Of a DNA stretch of 64,000 nucleotides, positions 32,219 to 43,408 are shown one piece after another; within the stretch, counting starts at the first letter, position 1; each line of letters starts with the position of its first letter. The notes below the pieces were generated by a model, which worked only from the letters and a program-made list of their open reading frames with translations, searched no databases and had not been told where the DNA came from. This DNA comes from JANPLG01 sp964609085 (lineage in GTDB: Bacteria; Armatimonadota; SYMT01): assembly GCA_964609085.1 (NCBI GenBank), contig CAZSRZ010000003.1, positions 48,945 through 112,944 on the forward strand. The letters are read 5' to 3'. Both the position numbers and the translations under genes were made by a program.

Positions 32219-33445
32219 CGCAACTCCGCCACCCGCCCGCCGGTGCTCCTCAGCCGGATCAACGAACGCACGGTGCTCCAACTGATCCAGGACCGGGGCC
32301 CGCTCTCGCGCGCCGACCTTGCGCGGCTCTCCGGATTGAGCGCGCCGACGGCCTCTCGGGCGGTGGAAGCCCTCTTGCGCTATGGCTGGTTGGAAGAGGT
32401 CGATGCCTGCGAGCCTTCCCGAGGGAGGCCGGCTCGTCGAGTGCGACTGGTGGCCTCGGGCACACAAATACTGGGGCTGGTGTTGGATGCCGGCAAGTGC
32501 CGGATGGTGGCGGCGGGGCTCGATGGCATCATCCTCGAGGACCAGGTGCGCGAGTTTCCCACGCCCGGCACCTACGACGCCCTGATTGACGCCTCCGAGG
32601 CCGCGGCTCTGACCTTGATGAACCGACCAGGCGTCTCGACGCTCGGCATCGGCATCAGCATGCCCGGGCTGCTCGACAGCCGGCTGCGGCGGGGTGTCCT
32701 GTCGCCGAATCTGCCGGTGACGGACCGGCAAGCTCCCGCCGACGACCTGGCAGAGCGACTGGGGCTGGCTGCCAGCCTGGCGCAGGAGTCGCACGCGCTC
32801 TGTCTGGCCGAGCGGCGGTTCGGCGCAGCCCGAGGGCTGGATGACTTCGCGATGATGGATGTCGCCACGGGGGTCGGGCTGGGGATTGTCAGCGGCGGAC
32901 GCCTGTTGACCGGCAATAGCGGCCTGGCCGGCGAGTTGGGACACATCACGGTCCAGGCCGGCGGCGGTAGGTCCTGCGGATGCGGCAATGCCGGGTGCCT
33001 GGAGACCGTCGCCAGCGATACGGCGTTGGCTCTGATGGTGTCGGAACGGCTGGGACGTGCCCTCACGATCGACCAGGTGGTGGACCTGGCCAACCGCGAC
33101 CCGGGCGTGGTGGACGCGGAGTTGAACGAGGTGCTGGGTTATCTGGCGATAGGCATTGGGGCAGTGATCAATCTGTTCAACCCCTCCACGCTCTTCGTTC
33201 ACGGGCGGATGTTTGCCGCGGGCGGGGATGTGTTCGACCGGCTCCTGGCGGAGACGCAACGCCGAACGCTGCCGCCGACGTATTCTGATTGCCGGATCGT
33301 CCAGGCTCGGGGGAGCAAGCGGCAGGGTGCCATCGCGGCCATTCTGGAGCACCTTACCGAAGCCGTCGCGCCGCACTACCCGCCCACCTCGGCTTCCACC
33401 TCGCTCCCGCTGGCTGAGGCACGAGCCTTCGCCGTTGCCGGCTGA
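32216..33445 (+). CDS. ROK family transcriptional regulator (NagC/XylR type)
   Basis: The 409-residue protein has an N-terminal winged helix (RTVLQLIQDRGPLSRADLARLSGLSAPTASRAVEALL) and a ROK sugar-kinase-like domain: ILGLVLDAG, GIGISMPGLLD, ATGVGLGIVSGGRLLTGNSGLAGELGHI and the zinc motif CGCGNAGCLE. ROK repressors sense sugars or phosphosugars. The HTH is complete, so it is a regulator and not a kinase. The next gene, a cytochrome/DUF1549 protein, begins 19 bases downstream on the same strand, which suggests that the sensed sugar is linked to what this operon degrades. The start codon appears leaderless. Confidence 0.93.
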   Translation: MRNSATRPPVLLSRINERTVLQLIQDRGPLSRADLARLSGLSAPTASRAVEALLRYGWLEEVDACEPSRGRPARRVRLVASGTQILGLVLDAGKCRMVAAGLDGIILEDQVREFPTPGTYDALIDASEAAALTLMNRPGVSTLGIGISMPGLLDSRLRRGVLSPNLPVTDRQAPADDLAERLGLAASLAQESHALCLAERRFGAARGLDDFAMMDVATGVGLGIVSGGRLLTGNSGLAGELGHITVQAGGGRSCGCGNAGCLETVASDTALALMVSERLGRALTIDQVVDLANRDPGVVDAELNEVLGYLAIGIGAVINLFNPSTLFVHGRMFAAGGDVFDRLLAETQRRTLPPTYSDCRIVQARGSKRQGAIAAILEHLTEAVAPHYPPTSASTSLPLAEARAFAVAG

Positions 33446-33464
33446 AATTCGCCCGGAGATCCGT

Positions 33465-35984
<2,520 letters not shown>

Positions 35985-36065
35985 CGTGTAGATTGACTGA
36001 CTGACCCCGGCCGCTGCTGCGCCCGGATGGGATGGGCGCCGCGCGGCGCACGGGAGACCACCGCG

Positions 36066-37534
36066 ATGTCTGAAAAACGAAGAGGCGAGTTCTGCGGACG
36101 CACACGCCGCCAGTTCCTCTGGCAGATGGGATGCGGGTTCACCGGCACGGCGCTCGCCGCCATGTTGGGAGAAGATGGCTTCCTCGCGCAGCAGGCCAGC
36201 GCCGCGGACGGCAAGACAGCATTCAATCCCCTCGCGCCCCGCCCGGCGCACCGGATCGGCCCGGCGAAGAGCGTCATCTTCCTTTACATGTACGGCGGAC
36301 CCAGTCAGATCGACACGTTCGACTACAAGCCGGGCATGAAAGGAATGGACAACAAGACGGTCCAGGTGAAGACTTTCGGTCGCGGCGGGCACCGGAACGT
36401 CGGCAGGATCGTCGAGCCCCGGTGGGGCTTCAAGCAGTACGGCCAGTGCGGCAAGTGGGTGAGTGATCTCTTCCCCAACCTCGCCACGTGTGTCGACGAC
36501 ATCGCGTTCATCCACTCCATGACCGCCGACTCTCCCATCCACGGGTCGGCCATGCTCCAGATGAACACGGGAAAGATCCTGAGCGGGGCGCCGTGCCTGG
36601 GAAGCTGGGTGAACTACGGCCTTGGTTCCGAGAACCGAAACCTGCCGGGATTTGTGGTGATGCTGGATCCCCGCGGCGGACCGATCAGCGGGGCCAAGAA
36701 CTGGACCAGCGGCTACATGCCCGCCTACTATCAAGCGACGCTGATGCGTTCGAACGGCACGCCGATCCTCGATCTGGGACGCCCCGCAGGTCAGAACGAC
36801 GCCACACAACGCGCGATGCTGGACACGTTGAGCGAGTACAACCACGAACACCTGGCTCCGCGCATCGACAACACAAACCTCGCAGCTCGCATCGCCAGTT
36901 ACGAACTGGCCTACCGCATGCAGGCCTCAGCCCCCGAAGCAGTCGATATCAAGAGCGAAAGCGACTACACTCGCCGCCTCTATGGCCTGGACGACACCCG
37001 GACTGAGGTCTTCGGGCGGCAGTGCCTCCTGGCACGGCGCNNNNNNNNNNCGAGCGTGGAGTGCGCTTCATCCAGCTCTACTCCGGCGGGAACCACATCG
37101 ACACCACCTGGGACGCGCACAACGACCTTGCGGAGAACCACAACCTCCACGCGGGGGAAACCGACAAGCCAATCGCCGGGCTGATCCGGGACCTCAAGAT
37201 GCGGGGGATGTTGGATTCCACGTTGATCGTGTGGGGTGGCGAGTTCGGCCGCCAGCCCACGGCGGAATATGAAAAGGGGACCGGGCGGGATCACAACGCC
37301 TACGGCTTCACCATGTGGATGGCCGGCGGCGGCATCAATGGCGGGACAAGCGTAGGCAAGACGGACGAGCTAGGGTCGGCCGCCGTGGAGGATCCGTTCC
37401 ACGTGAAGCACCTTCACGCCACCGTGCTGCACCAGATGGGGTTGGATCCTAACTTGCTCTCCTACTTCTACGCCGGTTTGGACCAGAAATTGGTCGGCGT
37501 GGAGGGGGCGGAGCCGATCCACCAGATCATCTGA
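36066..37534 (+). CDS. DUF1501 protein (sulfatase-like, Tat-exported), interrupted by scaffold gap
   Basis: The N-terminal part (36066-37040) starts MSEKRRGEF and carries a twin-arginine signal, GRTRRQFLWQMGCG, then SVIFLYMYGGPSQIDTFDYKPG, the metal-site start of the DUF1501 fold in the alkaline phosphatase/sulfatase superfamily. The C-terminal part (37051-37534) contains WGGEFGRQPTAEYEKGTGRDHNAYGFTMWMAGGGI and ends HQII. Ten Ns lie between them and the two parts are in different frames, so the placeholder does not have the true length. The gene is presumably intact in the cell. It is the standard partner of the preceding cytochrome protein, 81 bases upstream. Confidence 0.9.
37041..37050. 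other. Assembly gap (10 N)
   Basis: Ten undetermined bases fall inside the DUF1501 gene. The reading frame changes across them, showing that ten is a placeholder length. Confidence 0.99.
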
Positions 37535-37563
37535 CGCAGGTCGCCGCGAGTAGGAGTGACCGC

Positions 37564-37983
37564 ATGACCGGATTCGATGGGGCATTCGTGGCGCTGGCGG
37601 CGGTGCAGGTGCTGTCCGTCATCGCCCTGGCTCTCGGCGCGATGGGGTTGGCACAGTTCGCGCGAGGGGCTGCGCGCCAGGCGACTCCGGTGGTGGACCG
37701 GGCTCGGGCCATCGAACGCGTGGGCCGCGACCTCACGGCGCGCGCCGCAGCGGACGGGGGCCGCATCACAGCACGCGTTGAGCGGCTCGCCAACCACCTT
37801 CGACGGATCTCCGTCCGGCTGGGCCGATTGGTCGCCGCACTTCGCAAGGAGACGCTGGAGGCACGCGAGGCGGCAACCGCCGGGCGAAGCCATGCCGAGG
37901 AACGCACCTCCGTCGTCCGTCGCTTCGCCCGGCTGTTGGGGGCTTTTCACGCGGCTCGGACGGCTGCCCGTCGAGAGCCCTGA
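37564..37983 (+). CDS. Small membrane protein with coiled-coil tail
   Basis: I do not recognise the family. The 139-residue product has one hydrophobic helix near the start (about 8-30, VALAAVQVLSVIALALGAMG), then a long Arg/Ala-rich amphipathic region that looks like a coiled coil (RAIERVGRDLTARAA, ARVERLANHLRRIS). It would be a bitopic protein with a cytoplasmic helical tail, in size and shape like small DUF948-type proteins. The ATG follows TAGGAGTGACC. It begins 29 bases after the DUF1501 gene. A hairpin follows at 38020. Confidence 0.6.
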   Translation: MTGFDGAFVALAAVQVLSVIALALGAMGLAQFARGAARQATPVVDRARAIERVGRDLTARAAADGGRITARVERLANHLRRISVRLGRLVAALRKETLEAREAATAGRSHAEERTSVVRRFARLLGAFHAARTAARREP

Positions 37984-38019
37984 TCCCATTGGGCCGGCGG
38001 TGCACGCCTGGACCGTCAC

Positions 38020-38036
38020 GTCAGGCCGAGCCTGAC
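38020..38036 (+). terminator. Hairpin after small membrane protein gene
   Basis: GTCAGGC (38020-38026), loop CGA, GCCTGAC (38030-38036) is a perfect seven-pair stem 37 bases after the stop. There is no T-run, so termination is only likely. Confidence 0.4.
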
Positions 38037-38131
38037 GGCGATACTGGACAGGGGCATTACGCGCCCGCTTTGCGCCGTGTGGCGGCGGCGCGTAAGATAT
38101 AGCCACTCCGTTCCCCATTGCGCCTCGCCCC

Positions 38132-40366
38132 ATGAAGCCCACCGCTGTCTGTAATCGCGGCGAAGGATTCGTCACCCTCCGCTCCACCACTGATAGGCCT
38201 GCCGAAATCCGCGGCGCCCTTTCAGTCCGCGGCGTCGACCAGGTGTTCAAGGGGGATCAGAATCAGGCCTGGGACGCCGTGCTCGCCAACCATTGCCTAT
38301 CGCGGGCCGTGGGTGACGATGGGGTGGACGTCACGCTCTTCATTCAGGACGAGCGGCTGGGCACCGGGGATAGCCGGCTGGCACCCCGCTGGCGAGAACT
38401 CGGCCGACAGTACGTGCTCACCGAAGACTACTATCGCGGTCGTTCCGGGGCGGTCTGGGAACATCAGGATGTCTCTTACGGGCTCTTCTTTACCGAGGCT
38501 GTTTCGCCGGAGCAGTTCGCGGCGTGTGGCCTTCCACTCGACCGGGCGACGGCGCTCTGGAGCCGTCACGCGGCTGAGATCCAGGCCGACGCTGCCTGGC
38601 TGAAGGCCATGGCGGCGCTTGGGGTCTCGGTCGTCGCCCCGGAGATCGCACGTCCCGCGAGTGACGGGGCGACCCGGCTGGGCCCCCCCGTGGATCCCGA
38701 GGTGATCGCGGCGCTGGCCGTCAACCATGCTCCCGACGCCTTGCTTTACGCGCTGACCAAGACCGACGGGCTCTATGGTGTCGTGCCGGTCGAAAACGAA
38801 AACATCGTGATGTCGAGCATTCCAGCCGGTGCCCCACAGGTTCGCGCCTCGGCGCAACGCCTGCTGGTTCGCGTCGCCGCCGCTGGGGCGATGCGGCAGG
38901 CGGGCAGTCGGGTTCACCGCCGCCACGTGAAAGAGCGGGCGCGGGCCGTGGCGGAGTGGGCCGGCGAGTGGCTCGAGGCGAATCCGGGCGGCAGCGTGGC
39001 GGACTTCCAGGAGGCGATGGGTCGCTGGCTGACGGATCTCGTCTTCCCGGCGGATCGGGTCGAGCTCGATCGCGCGAGCCGCTTCATGGCGATCCGCCGC
39101 GGCGAGGAAGCACGGCTCAAGACGCCGTCCTCGACGATGCACAGCCTGCTCGACCTCGCCTTCCGCGAACCCGAAGCGTTCTCCGGTGCCTACAACGACG
39201 CCTTGAACCGTGTCGGATTCGGGCTGCAGCGGGTGCGGTGGGAAGCGGAAACCGGCCGGTACACCCCCCCCTTTTTCGTCGAGTTCGCCCGGGGCGAGTC
39301 GGGTCAACCCGTCTACAGATACAGCCTGGAGTGGGTCGGCGCCGATGCGGGCACTCTGCGGATGGCGAATCCCTCTGTGGGCACCATTGAGATTGGCGCT
39401 GATGCCCGACCCGGCTCCGCGGCAGATCTCTTCCGGCTCCTCTTCTCTGGCCTGCCCGAGGTGGGGGAGATCATCATCGTGGGCAAAGCCGCGGTGTTCG
39501 CCGCCGAGATGCAGCGTGCCAGTCGCGGCCTCGGCCTGCCTCGGCAGGGCAGCAAGTACACCCCGATGGTCGATCACTTCGTGACGGAATTGCGGCGACG
39601 CGGTGTGCTGCAGTCGGGGACGGGGCTGCTGATTCGGATTGGACTCAACACCCTGGACCGGCTTTCGGCGATGGCCGATCTGGAACTGCGGTTGCCTCGC
39701 TTCCTGGAGGCACCGCTGGGATCGCGGCTGGCCTGCAGGGCTCTGGCCGGAGGGTGGCGTCGGGCGGTGGATGAAGCTCGTGGCTCGCTGGATATGCTGC
39801 GGGCCATGGAGGTGGGGCAGCACGTCCATCTCGCCCGTTTGCTGGCTCGGAAGGCCGGACTGCCGGTCCCGCCGGGCCGCGCTGGCCGCCTCGAGACCCG
39901 ACTGAGGGCGCGGGCAGCCTCCCCCGCGGTATGGGAGACATTCGGGTCCGATTTTCCGGCGGAGGCGGCGCAATCCGCGGCCAGTCTTCTCCGTCGACGG
40001 GAAGCCTTGCTGATGCGGCGGCCCGCGGCCTTCACCGCCCGGCGCGAGGAGCGGCTCGCGCGGGAGTTGGACCGGCTGCCGCCGCTTGCTCCCATGGCCC
40101 GACAGGAAGAGCGGGAGCGGGAGCGGATCGAGCTGCAGTTGTTCCTGCTTTGCGCTGCCTATGTCCGCCGCCTGCAGCAGCGTGCGGAATCGCTGGCCTA
40201 CCTGAACGACCGGCCTTACTCACTCGCGCTCTACCTGCTCTTTGGTCGTGACATCTTCTACCCGATTTGCCGCGAGGTTGAGTTCGACATCGAGTATGTG
40301 TCGCCGTGCCCCCTTGAGGTAGGCGCTCGGGGATCGATGCAGACCGCGCCCGGACGATCGGCGTAA
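38132..40366 (+). CDS. Large protein of unknown function (744 residues)
   Basis: I cannot place this protein. Third-position GC is high throughout, which supports true coding. It has no signal peptide and no clear membrane helix. The N-terminal part (1-190) is mixed alpha/beta (EIRGALSVRGVDQVFKGDQNQAW, VDVTLFIQDERLG); the middle (220-520) has a PPFFVEFA segment and IIIVGKAAVFAAEMQ; the C-terminal 200 residues are Arg/Ala/Leu-rich helical, ending with NDRPYSLALYLLFGRDIFYPICREVEFDIEY. No catalytic motif stands out. It stands alone between a small membrane protein and a PQQ-propeller gene. The ATG at 38132 lacks a ribosome site; a TAAGAT/TATAGC -10-like stretch lies about 35 bases upstream. Confidence 0.65.
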   Translation: MKPTAVCNRGEGFVTLRSTTDRPAEIRGALSVRGVDQVFKGDQNQAWDAVLANHCLSRAVGDDGVDVTLFIQDERLGTGDSRLAPRWRELGRQYVLTEDYYRGRSGAVWEHQDVSYGLFFTEAVSPEQFAACGLPLDRATALWSRHAAEIQADAAWLKAMAALGVSVVAPEIARPASDGATRLGPPVDPEVIAALAVNHAPDALLYALTKTDGLYGVVPVENENIVMSSIPAGAPQVRASAQRLLVRVAAAGAMRQAGSRVHRRHVKERARAVAEWAGEWLEANPGGSVADFQEAMGRWLTDLVFPADRVELDRASRFMAIRRGEEARLKTPSSTMHSLLDLAFREPEAFSGAYNDALNRVGFGLQRVRWEAETGRYTPPFFVEFARGESGQPVYRYSLEWVGADAGTLRMANPSVGTIEIGADARPGSAADLFRLLFSGLPEVGEIIIVGKAAVFAAEMQRASRGLGLPRQGSKYTPMVDHFVTELRRRGVLQSGTGLLIRIGLNTLDRLSAMADLELRLPRFLEAPLGSRLACRALAGGWRRAVDEARGSLDMLRAMEVGQHVHLARLLARKAGLPVPPGRAGRLETRLRARAASPAVWETFGSDFPAEAAQSAASLLRRREALLMRRPAAFTARREERLARELDRLPPLAPMARQEERERERIELQLFLLCAAYVRRLQQRAESLAYLNDRPYSLALYLLFGRDIFYPICREVEFDIEYVSPCPLEVGARGSMQTAPGRSA

Positions 40367-40442
40367 CGGCAGGCGGGCCGGAGGCCCGCGCACCCAGCCC
40401 AGGTGGATCGGTGCAGCCGGCCCCCGGTCGATCTGTGTAACG
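40329..40442. repeat. Pair of 40-bp imperfect direct repeats
   Basis: A 40-base element (GGATCGATGCAG ... GTAACG) at 40329-40368 recurs at 40403-40442 with about eight differences. The first copy includes the stop codon of the 744-residue gene; the second lies in the spacer before the PQQ gene. Confidence 0.65.
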
Positions 40443-40459
40443 CTGACCGTCCATCAGGC

Positions 40460-40478
40460 GTCATACCACAGGTATGAC
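40460..40478. promoter_or_regulatory. Perfect inverted repeat upstream of PQQ-propeller gene
   Basis: GTCATACC (40460-40467), loop ACA, GGTATGAC (40471-40478) is an uninterrupted eight-pair palindrome 36 bases before the next ATG. It may be an operator for that gene or a terminator stem for the preceding one. Confidence 0.45.
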
Positions 40479-40513
40479 TGCCCGCCGTCGGCGGTTTCCG
40501 GGACTCCTATCGA

Positions 40514-42586
40514 ATGAACCGTTCGCCCTCCGCTTCTCCGCTGCGATGGCTTCTTGCTCCGGTGCTGGTTCTGGCGGCGGTCCTGCCAGCGGCGGCACAG
40601 CGCACCGGCGGCGAGTTCGTCCCCACATTCTCTTCCACGTCCCGAATCCGTCAACAGATGGACCGCCTGCAGCGGCTCTCGCAGCAGAAGCTGTGGGATG
40701 AATGGCTGGCCACCTATCAGGGGCTGGTCGATGACCCGGGCGACTCCGTGGTGGTGCGGGATCCGGAGTTCTATGTCGGCGTCCGCTACGCGTGCGCGAA
40801 GAAACTCGCCGCCCTCCCTGCGACGGTGAGGGCCCGCTACCGGGCGCTCTACGATGCCGATGCCGGCCGACTTTACAAAGCGGCCTCGGCGGATGGCGAT
40901 CAGGCAAAGATGCGGGAGGTGTACTCCCGTTACCGGTTCTCAAGCTTCGGACCGCGGGCGCTGCAGTGGATTGCAGGACGCGCCCTGGATGACGGTCGCC
41001 CAGCTTTGGCCCGACTCGCCTACGCCCGGCTCGTGAAAGAGTCCGCCCCCGGTGCCGGCATCCTGCTGCGCTATGCGCTGGCGGCAGGAGGCGCGGGCGA
41101 ACTGGGCGAGGCGCGTGCGGCGCTGGCGCGGGTCAAGAAGGAGTTCCCCGGAGAGCCTATCCAGCTCGCTGGCGTTCCCACCACCGGCAGTGTGGCCGCG
41201 GACGCCGTGTTGAAGGGGTTCCGCCCCGAGGCACAACCGATCCGGCCCAACTGGACGTCCTTCGGCGGTGCGGGGCAGCGCCGGATGGACGCGCTTGCCA
41301 CCGCGCCCAAGAAGCTATGGGAGTTCCCCTACCCGACCAATGTGGACGCGTCCGTGGTGCAAACGAGGGCGATCCAGACCACCGTGCAGGGCGGCTTTAG
41401 CTCGACCCGATTCAGCTTCCTCACATTCCCCGTGCTCTCCGGCGACCGACTCTGGGTGCAGGGGCCACGTAACCTGACCCAGCTTGACCTCGCCACCGGA
41501 AAGGCTCTTTGGGATCGACAGGACTTCCTTGCCCCGCCTGAGGCGACGGCGGCTGTCGGCGCCATCCAGGGGAATCGATCTTACGGGGGCGCCCGCCAGT
41601 CGCGGGCCATCCAGGTGGCCCCCGTTCTAACCGGGCACATCCTCACCTCTCGACTGCCGCTCGGGCCGTCGGACGGCAGCTACTCGGCGTACCCCAGCGA
41701 TTTTGCCATCACCGCTCATGACGCGCGGTCCGGCGACCAGCTCTGGAAGCGCGTCGCCGGGAGCGAGCCGAAGGGGTTCTACTGGAACCAACCGACCGTG
41801 GCGGGGGATCTGGTGCTGACCGGAATGTACTCGGAGAAGGGCGGCATCACCGAGTACACCGCCGTGGCGCTTGATGCAGGCACGGGCGATATTGTCTGGA
41901 GCACCTACCTCGGCGCCGGGAGCGATCCGTTTCGCATGACGGATGGCTCTCCTCCGATCATCAAGGACGGGGTCGCCTGGATCGAGAGCACGCTCTACAC
42001 GTTGAACGCCGTCGACCTGCTGACCGGCGAGGTTCGCTGGATCTACCGGTACGATCCGGGTCGCCGCTATCCGGGCCGGAACGGACTGGACAGCAGCCCG
42101 ACGATCACCAACGAGCCGATCAGCCTGCTCGCCGCAGGCAGCGGTCCTATCGTCTTCTGCCCGCGGTGGGGCGTGGATGTTGTCGCCATCGATCCCTCGA
42201 CCGGCAAGCTGATCTGGTCCTCGCCGAAGGCGTCCGGGCAGACAACCAGGGGGCAACTCTTTGGAGTCGACGAGCGCTTTGCTTACATCGCGGGCGACCA
42301 CCTCCAGGCCATCAATCTGGCCGACGGTGCTCGGGAGTGGATGTGGGAAGCCCCGGGCGGGACCAGCAGCGGCCCGATCGGGTTTCCGATTCTTGCGGGC
42401 GATCGCATCGCCCTGATCAGCGACGGCCGCCTCATCCTCCGTTCGGCCTCCGACGGGAAGGAGGTCGCCGCGTACGATCTCACCGGCGATGTCGGTGACC
42501 AACCCGGTTTCACTTCGCTGCTCTGCGTCGACAACCTGCTGGCTGTCGGCATCCGGGATCGTCTGATCGTCTACTCCATCCGGTGA
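40514..42586 (+). CDS. Secreted PQQ-like beta-propeller protein
   Basis: The 690-residue product has a signal peptide (core WLLAPVLVLAAVLPAAA, cleavage after AQ near residue 29), an alpha-helical TPR-like region (about 40-215) and a C-terminal eight-bladed type propeller with repeated Trp motifs: LDLATGKALWDRQ, AHDARSGDQLWKRV, LDAGTGDIVWSTY, VDLLTGEVRWIYR, IDPSTGKLIWSS. These are PQQ or BamB-like repeats; no dehydrogenase active-site residues or haem motif are seen, so it is more likely a structural or binding protein of the periplasm than an alcohol dehydrogenase. This helical-plus-propeller form is common in Planctomycetota-like genomes. Confidence 0.82.
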   Translation: MNRSPSASPLRWLLAPVLVLAAVLPAAAQRTGGEFVPTFSSTSRIRQQMDRLQRLSQQKLWDEWLATYQGLVDDPGDSVVVRDPEFYVGVRYACAKKLAALPATVRARYRALYDADAGRLYKAASADGDQAKMREVYSRYRFSSFGPRALQWIAGRALDDGRPALARLAYARLVKESAPGAGILLRYALAAGGAGELGEARAALARVKKEFPGEPIQLAGVPTTGSVAADAVLKGFRPEAQPIRPNWTSFGGAGQRRMDALATAPKKLWEFPYPTNVDASVVQTRAIQTTVQGGFSSTRFSFLTFPVLSGDRLWVQGPRNLTQLDLATGKALWDRQDFLAPPEATAAVGAIQGNRSYGGARQSRAIQVAPVLTGHILTSRLPLGPSDGSYSAYPSDFAITAHDARSGDQLWKRVAGSEPKGFYWNQPTVAGDLVLTGMYSEKGGITEYTAVALDAGTGDIVWSTYLGAGSDPFRMTDGSPPIIKDGVAWIESTLYTLNAVDLLTGEVRWIYRYDPGRRYPGRNGLDSSPTITNEPISLLAAGSGPIVFCPRWGVDVVAIDPSTGKLIWSSPKASGQTTRGQLFGVDERFAYIAGDHLQAINLADGAREWMWEAPGGTSSGPIGFPILAGDRIALISDGRLILRSASDGKEVAAYDLTGDVGDQPGFTSLLCVDNLLAVGIRDRLIVYSIR

Positions 42587-42587
42587 G

Positions 42588-43319
42588 CTAACTCGCCGCG
42601 CCGGTCACCAGGAGGAACACGTCGTAGAGCGAGTGGGTCCAGGCCGCCACGGCGAATCCTCGCACGGCGAAGAGCCCTGCCAGCACGATTCCCGCCACGA
42701 ATCGAAACAGGAAGCTGCCCAGTGTGAACGGCTCCCCGAATGGTCCGACGTAGTGGTAGAGGGAGAAGAGCACCGCGGAGATGAGGACGGCGGCTGCCAC
42801 GGCCGGTGTCTGCTTCATTCCCACCCGCCGCGCGATCCACCAGAGGCCGCCGGTGAGCACCAGCCGGAAGACCAGCTCTTCATAGAGCCCGGCACCGATC
42901 CCCGCTACAAGCTGTTGGCCCCAACTGACACCCGAGGGTCCCGCCTGGAGCACGCCGCCGAAGGGCAGGAGCACCCGCACCAGCATCGCCACGAGGGAGC
43001 CGAGCACCAGGGCGTAGGCGGAGCTCTCCAGCAGCACGCCACCGAGGTAGCGCCAACGGATGCCCTCCTTCCGGGTCGCCGCATCTCGGCCGTAGAGAAA
43101 GAGCCCGGCAGCGGCCGCAATCACTGCCCACCCCGCGGCCCACGCCGGAAATCCTACAAGGCGGAGAGTGTCGTGCACCAGGGCGTCCGCGCCGTTGATC
43201 ACGCTTCCCCGCTGGCCGAAGTTCACCACCAGACCCACCACCTGGTACAGGAGCAGCAGGGGCACCACGAAGAGAAAGGCGTAGAGGGGACGGCGGGTGC
43301 GGACCAGGTATTCGTGCAT
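42588..43319 (-). CDS. CPBP family intramembrane metalloprotease
   Basis: The 243-residue protein has about seven hydrophobic helices and the Abi/CAAX family motifs: GLYEELVFR (glutamate pair and Arg), FSLYHYVGP (His in helix), and THSLYDVFLL near the end. CPBP proteases cut or process membrane-bound peptides within the bilayer; in bacteria some act in bacteriocin self-immunity and many are uncharacterised. It starts at the ATG at 43319. It abuts the end of the PQQ gene tail-to-tail with one base between stops. A strong terminator separates it from the upstream minus-strand gene. Confidence 0.88.
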   Translation of the reverse strand: MHEYLVRTRRPLYAFLFVVPLLLLYQVVGLVVNFGQRGSVINGADALVHDTLRLVGFPAWAAGWAVIAAAAGLFLYGRDAATRKEGIRWRYLGGVLLESSAYALVLGSLVAMLVRVLLPFGGVLQAGPSGVSWGQQLVAGIGAGLYEELVFRLVLTGGLWWIARRVGMKQTPAVAAAVLISAVLFSLYHYVGPFGEPFTLGSFLFRFVAGIVLAGLFAVRGFAVAAWTHSLYDVFLLVTGAAS

Positions 43320-43355
43320 CTCGGGTTGCTCCGTCCCTGTGATATCGGAATCAAG

Positions 43356-43383
43356 AAGGGGTCGGCAGCCATGCCGACCCCTT
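43356..43383 (-). terminator. Intrinsic terminator after surface-protein gene
   Basis: AAGGGGTCGGC (43356-43366) pairs perfectly with GCCGACCCCTT (43373-43383) around a six-base loop. On the minus strand it is followed by CTTGATTCC, a moderately T-rich stretch. It lies just past the stop at 43409 of the gene it would serve. Confidence 0.7.
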
Positions 43384-43408
43384 CCCGATCTCCGTGGATG
43401 TTCGGGCG

